Program-made: the position numbers and the translations under genes
Shown: positions 36,061 through 45,229 of the stretch, in pieces
How the letters are laid out: the number at the start of each line of letters is the position of its first letter
How positions within the stretch are numbered: the first letter of the stretch is position 1
The notes under the pieces: model-generated
Seen by the model: only the letters and a program-made list of their open reading frames with translations
Database searches by the model: none
What the model was told of the DNA's origin: nothing
Source of the DNA: WHSW01 sp963742205
GTDB taxonomy: Bacteria > Actinomycetota > Thermoleophilia > Solirubrobacterales > 70-9
Assembly: GCA_963742205.1 (NCBI GenBank)
Contig: CAVUKZ010000012.1
Coordinates: forward strand, 434,001-498,000
DNA length: 64,000 nt
Direction: 5' to 3'

Positions 36061-36488
36061 CAGAGAACTTGCAGCAGCTCGGCCGTGATTCCGTCGGGGT
36101 CCTTGGCGTAGACCCAGCGGATCCCGCCTTCCTCGTGGGTGATCGGCTCCGTGACGAACCCGACGCCCCTGGCGCGCAGCTCCTCGACCGCGGCGTCGAC
36201 GTCGTCGACCTGCACGCAAACGTGAGCCGCGCCGATCCCGTTGTTGGGGTGCGCGGACGGCGAGTCCGCCGGCTCGAGGTACTGGATCAGCTCGAGCCGC
36301 GCGCCGCCCGGACCCTCGAGCATCGCCACGGTCAGCTTCGCGCCGTCGACACCGACGCCCCGCTCGACCTCCTCGCCCTCCTCCTCGATCCGATCGGCGA
36401 CCTCGAACCCGAACAGCTCGTAGAAGCCGATCGAACGTTCGAGGTCGGAGACGGTGATGCCCGTGTGGTGCAGGCCCGGTGAACGCAT
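36060..36488 (-). CDS. VOC family (glyoxalase/dioxygenase fold) protein
   Basis: 142 residues, two beta-alpha-beta-beta-beta units. Metal-ligand candidates are the histidine in LHHTGITVSDL, the glutamate in ARLELIQYLEP, a histidine in AAHVCVQVDDV and the C-terminal glutamate in ITAELLQVL, so a complete 2-His-2-Glu site as in glyoxalase I/epimerases is possible. Metal-dependent lyase, epimerase or dioxygenase; the substrate is unknown. One-base stop/start overlap with the SDR. Confidence 0.85.
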   Translation of the reverse strand: MRSPGLHHTGITVSDLERSIGFYELFGFEVADRIEEEGEEVERGVGVDGAKLTVAMLEGPGGARLELIQYLEPADSPSAHPNNGIGAAHVCVQVDDVDAAVEELRARGVGFVTEPITHEEGGIRWVYAKDPDGITAELLQVL

Positions 36489-36494
36489 CTCAGA

Positions 36495-37802
36495 TCAACC
36501 CTCCATGTCGTGCCAGGCGGCCTCGACCGCGGCCAGCAGCGTGTCGATGTCGTCATCGGTGTGCGCGTAGGAGAAGTGGCTGCGTTTCAGGTTCAGCGGC
36601 AGCTCGAACACCCCGTGCTCCATCTGGGCCATGCGCAGGCCGGTAAACCGCTCGACGTCGTTATCGAGGAGGTCCTCGTAGTTGCGCACGGGGTGGTCGA
36701 CGAAGTAGGTGACGAACACCGACCCGAAGCCGTTCACCTGCACCTCGTTGCCGAGGCGTGCGTGGAGGTCGGTCAGCCCCGAGCGGGCGCGCTCGCCCAG
36801 CTTGTAGACGTGCTCGTGGACGGGCTCGTTGGCGAGCTTGTCGATCGTCGCGATCGCGGCCGCGACGCACCCGGGGTGGCCGTTGTAGGTGCCGGCGAAG
36901 AACACGGGGCGGCCCGGCGTGGTGCTGAACTGCTCCATGAGGTCGGCGCGTCCGCCGATGGCGCCGATCGGGTAGCCGTTGGCCATCGCCTTGCCCAGCG
37001 TGGTCAGGTCCGGGGTCACGCCGCAGATCGACTGATAGCCGCCGAGCGCGTGGCGGAAGCCCGTGATCACCTCGTCGAGGACGAAGACGGTGCCGTGGCG
37101 GTCGCAGAGGTCGCGCAGCCCTGGGAGGAACTCCTCCGTCGGCAGCACCGCGCCGATGTTGTGCGGGATCGGCTCGACGATCACCGCGGCGACGTCGCCC
37201 TCGGCGAGCACCCGCTCGGTCGCCTCGAGGTCGTTGAAGGGAACGACCGCGGTCGCCTCGACCGTCTCGGGCATCATCCCCGTCGACATCGGGTCGTGGC
37301 CGCCGACGCGATCGCGGGGCGAGATCACGTTCATCGCCACGGCGTCGTGCCACCCGTGGTAGCAGCCCTGGAACTTGAGCACCCGCGTGCGGCCCGTCGC
37401 GGCGCGCGCAAGGCGCAGGGCGTGGAAGGTCGCCTCGCTGCCCGTCGCCGTCACCAGCGCCTGCTCGACCGAGGGCACGTGCTCGACCAGGCGCTCGGCG
37501 AGCTCGACCTCGAGCTCGGTCACGCCGACCCCCATGAGGTCGACACGGCGCGCCGCGTCGGAGGCGGCGCGATCGACGTCCGGGTCGTTATGTCCGAGCA
37601 GCGGGGGCCCGAAGGCGGCGTGGAAATCGACGTACTCGCGGCCCTCGCCGTCGGTGAAGCGCGCGCCCTCGGTGGAGGCGATCACCAGCTGCTCCAGGCC
37701 TGGAATACCGCGCTGGCCACTGTTGACACCGCCGGGAATTACTGCCCGTGCCCGTTCTGTCAACTCGGTGGTCTTCGGCCTGACAGCAGCCACTGGCGCC
37801 AC
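36495..37802 (-). CDS. Class III aminotransferase (glutamate-1-semialdehyde mutase-like)
   Basis: About 435 residues from the GTG at 37802 (an upstream TTG gives a longer frame that swallows the promoter motif). ARAVIPGGVNSGQRG is typical of the glutamate-1-semialdehyde aminomutase group, followed by GYVDFHAAFGPPLLGHN-type residues, VTATGSEATFHALRLARA, KFQGCYHGWHD, VFVLDEVITGFRHA, and the lysine in TTLGKAMANGYPIG. In catabolic islands such paralogs usually transaminate amino acids or amines rather than make heme precursors. Six bases from the VOC gene. It starts a minus-strand unit (36495-34400). Confidence 0.85.
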   Translation of the reverse strand: MAPVAAVRPKTTELTERARAVIPGGVNSGQRGIPGLEQLVIASTEGARFTDGEGREYVDFHAAFGPPLLGHNDPDVDRAASDAARRVDLMGVGVTELEVELAERLVEHVPSVEQALVTATGSEATFHALRLARAATGRTRVLKFQGCYHGWHDAVAMNVISPRDRVGGHDPMSTGMMPETVEATAVVPFNDLEATERVLAEGDVAAVIVEPIPHNIGAVLPTEEFLPGLRDLCDRHGTVFVLDEVITGFRHALGGYQSICGVTPDLTTLGKAMANGYPIGAIGGRADLMEQFSTTPGRPVFFAGTYNGHPGCVAAAIATIDKLANEPVHEHVYKLGERARSGLTDLHARLGNEVQVNGFGSVFVTYFVDHPVRNYEDLLDNDVERFTGLRMAQMEHGVFELPLNLKRSHFSYAHTDDDIDTLLAAVEAAWHDMEG

Positions 37803-37830
37803 TATAACGATCCAGAAGTTGTCCGACAAC
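37803..37830. promoter_or_regulatory. Divergent regulatory region with LacI- and GntR-type motifs
   Basis: TATAACGATCCA (37803-37814, the plus-strand form of the 12-mer) lies directly against the aminotransferase start, and GTTGTCCGACAAC (37818-37830) is a perfect 13-base palindrome of the FCD/GntR operator type. Both are in the 71-base space before the second GntR gene. Two different regulators would control both directions. Confidence 0.6.
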
Positions 37831-37873
37831 AAATCATTTGACTCATCCTTCAGCGAGAGTTAGGGTCCGCGCC

Positions 37874-38625
37874 GTGGCCCCCACGACCGCGGGCGACCCG
37901 CTCCAGGGTCTCGAGATCAAGCGCGCGAGCGCCGTCGACCAGGTCGTCGACGCCCTGCGCGAGATGATCCTGCGCGGAGAGCTCGCACCGGGCACGCCAC
38001 TGCGTGAGATCCAGATGGCGGAATCGATCGGGATCTCGCGCAACACGGTCCGTGACGCGGTCCGGGCCCTGGCGCGCGAGGGTCTCGTCACGCACACGAT
38101 GCACCGGGGCGCGATGGTCACCCGCCTTGCCGAGAGCGACGTGATCGACGTGTTCCGAGTCCGCGCGCGAATCGAGACCCAGGCGATCGCGGCCAGCGAA
38201 TCGGCGACGGCGGATCAGATCGCCGAGCTCGAGGACGCGGTGCGACGAGCTCGAGCGCGCGGCCAACGCCGGCGACTGGGACCAGGTCGGACGAGGCCGA
38301 CTGCCTCTTTCACCGCCGCCTCGTGAGCTTCCTCGGAAGCCCGCGCCTGGACCGGTTCTACGACGCGATCCAGGGCGAGATGCGGCTTTGCCTCACGATC
38401 GTTGACCGGGCGAGCGACGATCCACGCGAGCTGATCGGCGAGCACCGGGAGCTCTTCGATCTGATCGCCCAGGGTGAGCGCGAGCGCTGCAACGCCCGGC
38501 TCACCGAGCACCTGCACGAGGCCGAGGAACGGCTCTGCCGTCTCGTTCGTGACGGGGAGGACCCGCTGGCGGACGGCGGCAAACGACATGAATCAGCCGC
38601 GGGCGTCCCCGGGAGGGCCGAATGA
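37874..38625 (+). CDS. GntR/FCD family transcriptional regulator (second), frameshifted
   Basis: About 249 residues from the GTG at 37874, with two one-base insertions near 38249 and 38292. HTH region ALREMILRGELAPGTPLRE, SIGISRNTVRDAVRALAREGLV, wing TMHRGAMVTRL; FCD domain with IDVFRVRARIETQAI, CLFHRRLVSFLGS, LCLTIVDRASDDP and GEHRELFDLI. Closely resembles the GntR protein at 28565 in layout. First gene of the long plus-strand unit; overlaps the phosphoesterase by four bases (ATGA). Confidence 0.83.
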
Positions 38626-39564
38626 CGAGAATGTTCTATTGCACTGACCTTCACGGATCCGAGATCTGCTTTCGCAAGTTCCTGAGCGCCGGCAAGGTCT
38701 ACGAGGCCGACGTGTTGCTGATGGGAGGGGACTGCACCGGCAAGATGGTGATCCCGATCATCGACCAGGGCGACGGGACCTTCTTCTGCAGCTGGAGCGG
38801 CGGCGACGTCACGCTCCGCGACGAGCCGGAGCTCGCGGAGCTCGAGACTCAGATCAAGAACAACGGGCTCTACCCCGTGCGCATGGACGCCCAGGAGAGG
38901 GCGGCTTTGGCCGGGGACCCGGAGCGTCTCAAGCAGTTGTTCGAGCGGGTCATGGTCGACACGCTGACCGAGTGGATGGCGCTGGCCGAGCAGCGACTCG
39001 GCGACTCGGGCCTGACGGTCATCGTCACCCCCGGCAACGACGACGAGCACTCGGTCGACGCCGTGATCGAGGCCTCTGACTTCGTGCGAGGCGGCCGAGG
39101 GCAGGATCGTCCGCATCGGCGATCGTCACGAGATGCTCAGTCTCGGCTGGGCCAACGAGACCCCGTGGGATACGCCGCGCGAGTGCCCCGAGGACGAGCT
39201 CGCCGTGAAGATCGCGACGCTCGCGAGCCAGATCGAGGACATGGACAACGCGATCTTCAACATCCACGTCCCTCCGTACGGGACCGGGCTGGACGACGCA
39301 CCCGAGCTCGAGGATGCAACGACTGTCAAGCGTGGCGGCGGGATCATGAAGCCGGTCGGGAGCACGGCTGTGCGCGACGCGATCCTCGAGTACCAGCCGC
39401 TGCTCAGCCTGCACGGCCACATCCACGAATCCCGCGGGTCCCAGAAGCTCGGCCGGACGCTGGCGATCAACCCGGGCAGCACCTACAACGACTGGTCGCT
39501 TCAAGGAGTGATCGTCGACCTGGACGACAAGCAGATAACCCGACAGATGCCCACCGCGGGCTGA
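38622..39564 (+). CDS. Calcineurin-like metallophosphoesterase, frameshifted
   Basis: About 314 residues with one extra base near 39088. Phosphoesterase motifs in order: FYCTDLHGS (DxH), LLMGGDCTGK (GGD), TPGNDDEHS (GNDxE variant of GNH), FNIHVPPYGTG and the C-terminal SLHGHIHESRG (GHxH) with INPGS. A binuclear-metal phosphomono- or diesterase. Between the GntR and aldehyde dehydrogenase genes. A phosphatase beside a nucleotidyltransferase-fold protein hints at a phosphorylated or nucleotidylated intermediate. Confidence 0.82.
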
Positions 39565-39580
39565 CCGGAGGAACCCCAAG

Positions 39581-41134
39581 ATGAATTTGACTGAGACGAC
39601 GCAGGAAATGTTCATCGACGGCAAGCGCGTCGCGGCCGCCGAGGGCGAGACTGAGCCGGTGATCAATCCTGCAACGGGGGAGACGATCGGCACGGTCGCC
39701 AAGGGGTCGGTGGAGGACGTCAACCGCGCCGTCGCCGCCGCCGAGCGGGCGTTCGGAGCGTGGGCCGAGGTCTCGCCGAGCCAGCGCTCGCTCGCCCTGC
39801 TGCGCCTGGCCGAGCGGCTCGAGGAGAACGCCGAGGAGATGGCGCAGCTGGAGTCGGTGAACGTGGGCAAGCCGATCAGCGCCGCCCGTGAGGAGATTCC
39901 GTTCGCCGTCGACCACATCCGCTTCTTCGCCGGCGCCTCGCGCAGCCTCGAGGGACGGGCCGCGGGCGAGTACGAGCCCGGCTACACCAGCATCATCCGC
40001 CGTGACCCGCTCGGCGTGGTTGGCTCGGTCGCGCCCTGGAACTTCCCGCTGTTGATGGGTGTCTGGAAGATCTGCCCGGCGCTGCTCACGGGAAACACGC
40101 TGGTGCTGAAGCCTTCCGAGCAGACACCGCTGACGACCCTGCGCCTGGCCGAGATGGCGGCGGACCTGCTTCCCGACGGCGTCCTCAACATCATCACCGG
40201 GCACGGCGAGGACGTCGGGGCCGGGCTCGTCAGCCACCCACGCGTGCGGATGTCGTCGCTGACCGGTGATGTCTCCACCGGCAAGGCGGTGATGCGCGCC
40301 GCGGCCGACAACCTGAAGAAGATTCATCTGGAGCTCGGGGGCAAGGCCCCGGTGATCATCTTCGACGACGCCGACATCGACCTGGCGGTGGAGCGGATCC
40401 GCGAGGGCGGCTACGCGAACTCCGGGCAGGACTGCATGGCCTCCTCACGTGTCTACGCCTCGGAGCGCATCCACGACGACTTCATGTCGGCGCTGGTGCC
40501 TGCGGTCGAGTCGATCGTCGTCGGCGATCCGACCAGTGAGGACACCGAGATGGGCCCGGTGATCTCCGAGCGCCACCAACAGCGCGTGAAGGGATTCGTC
40601 GATCGCGCCGTCGAGACCGGGCATGCGGAGCTCGCCACCGGCGGGGAGACCAACGGCAAGGGCTTCTTCTACAACCCGAGCATCGTCGTCGGCGCTCAGC
40701 AGGACGACGAGATCGTCAAGAACGAGGTCTTCGGCCCGGTGGTGTCGGTCACCCGGTTCTCCAGCGATCAGGAGGTTCTCGCGTGGGCCAACGACGTCGA
40801 GTACGGGCTGGCGGCCTCGGTGTTCACGAAGGACGTCGGCCGCGCGCTCAACGCGGCCAGAGTGCTCCAGTTCGGAACGGTGTGGATCAACGACCACATG
40901 CCGATCGTCGCCGAGATGCCGCACGGCGGCTTCAAGCAGTCGGGGCACGGGAAGGACATGTCGATCTACGCGCTCGAGGAGTACACGGAGATCAAGCACG
41001 TGATGGTCAGGCTCAGCCGATGGGTGATCTGCCCGGGACCGCGAATCAATCAGGGCCCTGCCTGGCGGACCCGATCGCCGAGGCGGAGCGGCTGCTCGAG
41101 GCCGCCGAGGCGGCGGGCGTGCCGCTGCGCGTGA
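39581..41134 (+). CDS. NAD(P)-dependent aldehyde dehydrogenase
   Basis: 517 codons as sequenced. ALDH features: VNPATG-like INPATGETIG, PWNFPLLMGVWKICPALL, KPSEQTPLT, the glutamate in LELGGKAPVI, catalytic Cys in SGQDCMASSR, NEVFGPVVSV. Family end EEYTEIKHVMV is reached at about residue 475; the last 35 residues are unlike the family and overlap the next gene by 115 bases, suggesting a one-base error near 41015 or read-through. Resembles gamma-aminobutyraldehyde/betaine aldehyde dehydrogenases (SGHGKDMSIYALEEYT). Ribosome site CGGAGGA before the ATG. Confidence 0.87.
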   Translation: MNLTETTQEMFIDGKRVAAAEGETEPVINPATGETIGTVAKGSVEDVNRAVAAAERAFGAWAEVSPSQRSLALLRLAERLEENAEEMAQLESVNVGKPISAAREEIPFAVDHIRFFAGASRSLEGRAAGEYEPGYTSIIRRDPLGVVGSVAPWNFPLLMGVWKICPALLTGNTLVLKPSEQTPLTTLRLAEMAADLLPDGVLNIITGHGEDVGAGLVSHPRVRMSSLTGDVSTGKAVMRAAADNLKKIHLELGGKAPVIIFDDADIDLAVERIREGGYANSGQDCMASSRVYASERIHDDFMSALVPAVESIVVGDPTSEDTEMGPVISERHQQRVKGFVDRAVETGHAELATGGETNGKGFFYNPSIVVGAQQDDEIVKNEVFGPVVSVTRFSSDQEVLAWANDVEYGLAASVFTKDVGRALNAARVLQFGTVWINDHMPIVAEMPHGGFKQSGHGKDMSIYALEEYTEIKHVMVRLSRWVICPGPRINQGPAWRTRSPRRSGCSRPPRRRACRCA

Positions 41135-41808
41135 CCGGCGGGGTGGCCGTGGCGATGATCTGTCCCAGCGCCCGCCGACCGCCGCTCGCACGCACCTACC
41201 AGGACATCGATTTTCTCGCCCGGTCGAAGGATGCTCAGGCGGTCGGGCGGGTGCTGACCGAACAGGGCTACACGCCTGAGGAGGAGTTCAACGTCCTGCA
41301 CGGGCAGCGGCGGTTGTTCTTCCTCGACCCGGTGCACAGGCGCGAGGCCGACATCTTCCTCGACGCGATCGAGATGTGTCACCGCCTCGATCTGCGCGAG
41401 CGGGCGCGGATCCTGGACAAGACCCTGACCCCGGCGGACCTGCTGCTTTCGAAGCTCCAGGTCATTGACACCAACGAGAAGGACTTCAAGGACGCGACCG
41501 CCGTGCTCGCCGACCACGAGATCACCGCGGATGACACCGGGATCAACATCAACCGGCTGAACGAGCTCTGCGGCGGCGATTGGGGCTGGTGGCGCACCGT
41601 GACCATGGTCGCCGAGAAGACCCACAAGTACGCCCTGCAGCTCTCCCAGCAACCCGAGGGAAGCGCGCTCGCCCACGTGCCCGAGCGGATCCGGCATCTG
41701 CTCGCCGAGCTCGAGCGGGCGCCGAAATCGCGTCGTTGGAAGATGCGGGCGCGAGTGGGCGACCGCGTGCGCTGGCACGACGATCCCGAAGACGTCGACC
41801 ACGACTGA
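41020..41808 (+). CDS. Nucleotidyltransferase-fold protein
   Basis: About 262 residues from the ATG at 41020. Near the N-terminus RVTGGVAVAM gives the hGGxx motif of the nucleotidyltransferase fold, then TYQDIDFLARS provides the DxD metal pair, and READIFLDAIEM the third acidic strand, so the catalytic triad looks complete. The region after residue 100 (TPADLLLSKLQVID, WRTVTMVAEKTHKYAL) is helical and unlike classical NTase partners. Related in style to AbiEii/lincosamide-NTase-like proteins, but no toxin-antitoxin partner sits beside it. TGATG overlap with the next aminotransferase gene suggests a catabolic function. Confidence 0.72.
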   Translation: MGDLPGTANQSGPCLADPIAEAERLLEAAEAAGVPLRVTGGVAVAMICPSARRPPLARTYQDIDFLARSKDAQAVGRVLTEQGYTPEEEFNVLHGQRRLFFLDPVHRREADIFLDAIEMCHRLDLRERARILDKTLTPADLLLSKLQVIDTNEKDFKDATAVLADHEITADDTGININRLNELCGGDWGWWRTVTMVAEKTHKYALQLSQQPEGSALAHVPERIRHLLAELERAPKSRRWKMRARVGDRVRWHDDPEDVDHD

Positions 41809-43140
41809 TGGCGGCCGAGCCGGTGGCCACGGCGAGATACGCACGCTCGAGCGAGCAGATCGAGCGGGCCCGACGGTGCATTCCTGGCGGCGTGGCGACG
41901 GCGATGCGTGCGGCGCAGCGGCCCGTCCCGCTGGTTATCGACCGCGCGTCGGGGAGCCGCATGTTCGACATCGACGGCAACGAGTACGTCGACTACGTGC
42001 TCGGGTTCGGACCGATGTTGCTCGGGCACAATCCGCCTGAGGTGATCGAAGCGGTCACGGAGCAGCTGACCCGCGGATTCACCTTCGGCGCCCAGCACAC
42101 GCTCGAGGCCGAGGTCGCCGAGCGGGTGATCGACGCCGTGCCGTGCGCGGAGCTGGTCTGCTTTTCGACCACGGGCAGCGAGGCGGTGCACGCTGCGCTG
42201 CGAATCGCGCGCGCGGCCACCGGACGACCGAAGGTGATCAAGTTCGAGGGCCACTACCACGGCTGGCTCGATCCGATGGGCACCTCGACGCCGGGCTTGC
42301 CGCCCGCGGATCGAAACGCCATCCCCCCGCTTGTGCCGGTGCCGTCCACCGACGGGCAGACCGACGCATCCGATGTCGTTCTGATCGCCCGCTGGAACGA
42401 CGCCGACGGGCTCGCCGGCCTGCTCGAGCTGCACGGAGACGAGGTCGCGGCGGTGATCATGGAGCCCGTCGCTGCCAACGGTGGCCTGATCCGCGCCACT
42501 GGACGGCTATCTCGAGCGGGCCCGCGAGTTGACGTCGGCCAGCGGTTCGCTGTTGATCCTCGACGAGGTCGTCACAGGCTTTCGCCTTGCCCGGGGCGGT
42601 GCTCAGGAACGCTTCGGCGTCACCCCCGATCTCGCCACCTACGGCAAGGCGATCGCGGCGGGGATGCCGCTCAGCGCGGTCGCCGGAAGCGCCGAGGTGA
42701 TGAAGGTCGTCGTCGACGGCCGCGTGCCACATGTGGGCACCTTTAACTGCGCGCCGCCGGCCGCGGCGGCGGCCAGGGCCGCGCTCGACGTCTACCGCGA
42801 GCGTTCGCCCGAGATGTACGAGCGCCTCGACCAAACCGCGGCGGCGCTGGCGGATGGCTTGGCGGACGCCGCGTCCGAGGCCGGGGTCCCACTCAAGGTC
42901 CACCGGGTCGGCCCGCTCATCCAGACATTCATCTGCGACCCGGCGACGACGATCGAACAGTACGCGGACACGCTCAAGGCGGATTCGGTGCGATTCGCCC
43001 GCTTCGCCGAGGCGATGCTCGAGCGCGGGGTCAACGTGCTGCCTCGCGGATGGTGGTTCCTGTCAGTCGCCCATACCGACGAGGACATCGGATGGACGGT
43101 GCAGGCCGCTCGCTCGGCCTTCGCCGAGGTTGCGGCATAG
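41808..43140 (+). CDS. Class III aminotransferase (glutamate-1-semialdehyde mutase-like), frameshifted
   Basis: About 443 residues after removing one base near 42500. Starts MAAEPVATARYARSSEQIERA, then ARRCIPGGVATAM, FDIDGNEYVDYVLGFGPMLLGHNP, CFSTTGSEAVHAALRIARAA, KFEGHYHGWLD, LLILDEVVTGFRLA and the lysine in LATYGKAIAAGMPLSA. Same subgroup as the aminotransferase at 36495. Overlaps the NTase stop by one base, and a small gene follows after 24 bases. Probably transfers the amino group from the pathway amine. Confidence 0.84.
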
Positions 43141-43164
43141 GGGTGAACGCAAAACGACGGAAGG

Positions 43165-43506
43165 ATGGTCCGCGTGGGCGAGCCGGGAGAGTACGCAATC
43201 AACCTGATCCCGTTGCGTCAGGGCGTCGAGCTTGACGACTTCGCGAGATTTTCGGCCGAGGTCGATCAGCCGACCCTGCTGGCGCAGGATGTTGTGCTGG
43301 GCTTCGACGCCTATGCCGTGACTCGTCGTGACGAGGGCGCACCGAGCGTCGACATCGTCGAGGTCATGCACGTCCGCTCCTGGTCGGAGTGGGTTGACGT
43401 CCGAGACAACTCCGAGGCGATCAAACCGGTCGGCGCCGGATTCGAGGAGCGGGTCGACCCGAGCACCGTCCGCACGCTGTTCGGCGGCCGGATCGAGCCC
43501 CGATGA
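43165..43506 (+). CDS. Small alpha/beta-barrel-like protein (REDY/dimeric ferredoxin-like), tentative
   Basis: 113 residues; GGAAGG before the ATG. The start YAINLIPLRQGVELDDFARF and the ending FEERVDPSTVRTLFGGRIEPR, with a middle VDIVEVMHVRSWSEW, resemble small dimeric alpha/beta-barrel proteins (REDY-like/EthD-like). No catalytic residues can be named. It overlaps the next flavoprotein gene by four bases (ATGA), so it is probably a partner or accessory of that enzyme. Confidence 0.6.
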   Translation: MVRVGEPGEYAINLIPLRQGVELDDFARFSAEVDQPTLLAQDVVLGFDAYAVTRRDEGAPSVDIVEVMHVRSWSEWVDVRDNSEAIKPVGAGFEERVDPSTVRTLFGGRIEPR

Positions 43507-45224
43507 GCGCCGGCGCCACCTACGACGTCGCCGTAGTCGGCGCCGGCCACAACGGCCTCGTCGCCGCCAACTACCTGGCGCGAGCCGGGCGCAAGGTGAT
43601 CGTGGTCGAGGCCCGCGACGTGGTCGGCGGGGCGTGCGTCAGCGAGGAGCTGATCCCGGACTCGCGCTGGTCCTCGTGCGCCTTCATCGCCGGGCTGCTG
43701 CGACCCGAGATCGTCGCCGAGCTCGAGCTGAAGCGCTTCGGGCTCGAGATGTACCAGTCCGACGTGCTCAGCTTCAGCCTCTTTCGCGACGGCAGCCACA
43801 TGTTCCTGTGGAAGGAGCTCGACCGCACCCTGCGCGAGATCGAGCGTTACAGCCCGAGCGACGCCCAGCGCTTTCTCGACTTCGGGCTGCGGCTGCGCCG
43901 GTTCGCCGACCTGGTCCGGCCATGGCTGCTGCAGCCACCGCCGACGCGCTCCGAGCTCCTGCGGACGTTCGAGGAGGCCGGAGAGCAGGACCTCTTCAAC
44001 GAGTTCGTACTGATCTCCACCCGCGATCTGCTCGACCGCTACTTCGAGTCCGAGCACCTCAAGGGCCTGCTGACCTTCTTCGGCATGGTCTCGATCTACG
44101 GCGGGCCCTCGACCCCCGGGACCTCATACGTCTATGGCCACCATTCGTGGGGAGAGTTCAACGGCGAGTTCGGCCAGTACGGATTCGTCAGGGGCGGCAT
44201 GGGCGGGATCTCCGAGGCGCTCGCCAATGCCGCCCGCCATCACGGCGTCGAGATCCGGGTCAGCTCGCCGGTTGCCAAGGTCCTCGTCCACGGCGGCTCG
44301 GCCACCGGGATCGTGCTCGAATCCGGCGACGAGATTGCCGCCGCGACCGTGATCTCGAACGCCGACCCGAAGCGTTCGCTGCTCGGGCTCGTCGACGCGG
44401 CCGAGCTCGACGACGAGTTCGTCACCGATGTCGAGGGGATCGACCAGCGCGGGTCGATGGCGCGAATCCACCTGCTGATCGACGAGCTCCCCGCCTACCT
44501 CGGCTTCGACGCCAGCGACGGCCCCCAGCATCACGGCCACCAGATGCTCGGCGCATCGGTCGAGAACTTCGAGGCCACCTGGGAGGCGCAGCGTCGCGGA
44601 GAGATCCCCGAGCGCTACGTGATCGAGGCCGTGATCCAGTCGACCACCGATCCCACCCTGGCCCCGGAGGGCAAGCACACGCTGACCCTCGGCGTCCAGC
44701 AGCTCCCGTTCGAGCTCGCGAACGGACAGACCTGGGACGGAATCAAGGAGAGCTGGGGTGACAAGGTCGTGGCCGAGCTCTGCGAGTACGCGCCCAACCT
44801 CAAGGATCACATCCTCGACCGGGCGATCATCACGCCCCAGGATCTCGAGCGCGACTACCTGATCACCGGCGGGAACATCTTCCATGGGCAGATGTACCTG
44901 GATCAGCTGTTCGACTCGCGGCCGCTGGCCTCGATCTCGTCCTACCGGACGCCGATCAACGGCTACTACCTCTGCGGGGTCGGCATGCACCCCGGCGGCG
45001 GAGTCATGGGTGCCTCCGGGCACAACGCGGCGCAGGTCGTGCTGGCCGATGCCGGGGGAGCGGGTGCGGGGGTCCGCACTGCGCGCCGATCAGGTGGATC
45101 GCGGGGCGTCGTCGATCGGATCATGGACACCGAGCCCGGTCGCAAGGCCGGCTACCGCCTCGCGCGCCACAAGGTGTTCAGACCGTTCGTGAGGCGCGCA
45201 AGTCGACGTGGAAAGGAGTCTTGA
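43503..45224 (+). CDS. PYROXD2/phytoene-dehydrogenase-like FAD oxidoreductase (first)
   Basis: 573 residues. Dinucleotide-binding VAVVGAGHNGLVAANYLARAG, VVEARDVVGGACVSEEL, central HHSWGEFNGEFGQYGFVRGGMGGISEAL, and the C-terminal FAD closing motif YYLCGVGMHPGGGVMGASGHNAAQ. This layout is that of the PYROXD2 group of COG1233 (two FAD-binding halves and a substrate cap). The last 45 residues are basic and helical. Oxidises C-N or C-C bonds with FAD. A close paralog lies at 50101. Confidence 0.85.
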   Translation: MSAGATYDVAVVGAGHNGLVAANYLARAGRKVIVVEARDVVGGACVSEELIPDSRWSSCAFIAGLLRPEIVAELELKRFGLEMYQSDVLSFSLFRDGSHMFLWKELDRTLREIERYSPSDAQRFLDFGLRLRRFADLVRPWLLQPPPTRSELLRTFEEAGEQDLFNEFVLISTRDLLDRYFESEHLKGLLTFFGMVSIYGGPSTPGTSYVYGHHSWGEFNGEFGQYGFVRGGMGGISEALANAARHHGVEIRVSSPVAKVLVHGGSATGIVLESGDEIAAATVISNADPKRSLLGLVDAAELDDEFVTDVEGIDQRGSMARIHLLIDELPAYLGFDASDGPQHHGHQMLGASVENFEATWEAQRRGEIPERYVIEAVIQSTTDPTLAPEGKHTLTLGVQQLPFELANGQTWDGIKESWGDKVVAELCEYAPNLKDHILDRAIITPQDLERDYLITGGNIFHGQMYLDQLFDSRPLASISSYRTPINGYYLCGVGMHPGGGVMGASGHNAAQVVLADAGGAGAGVRTARRSGGSRGVVDRIMDTEPGRKAGYRLARHKVFRPFVRRASRRGKES

Positions 45225-45229
45225 GACGG

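Noticed and set aside
37838..37873. Earlier TTG start for the second GntR protein
   Set aside because: The extra residues lie in the regulatory space beside the operator-like palindrome; the GTG at 37874 fits the family start better.
39581..41134. ALDH C-terminal 35 residues as a new domain
   Set aside because: They overlap the start of the NTase gene and have the Arg/Pro-rich composition of an out-of-frame shadow; a sequencing error or read-through is more likely.
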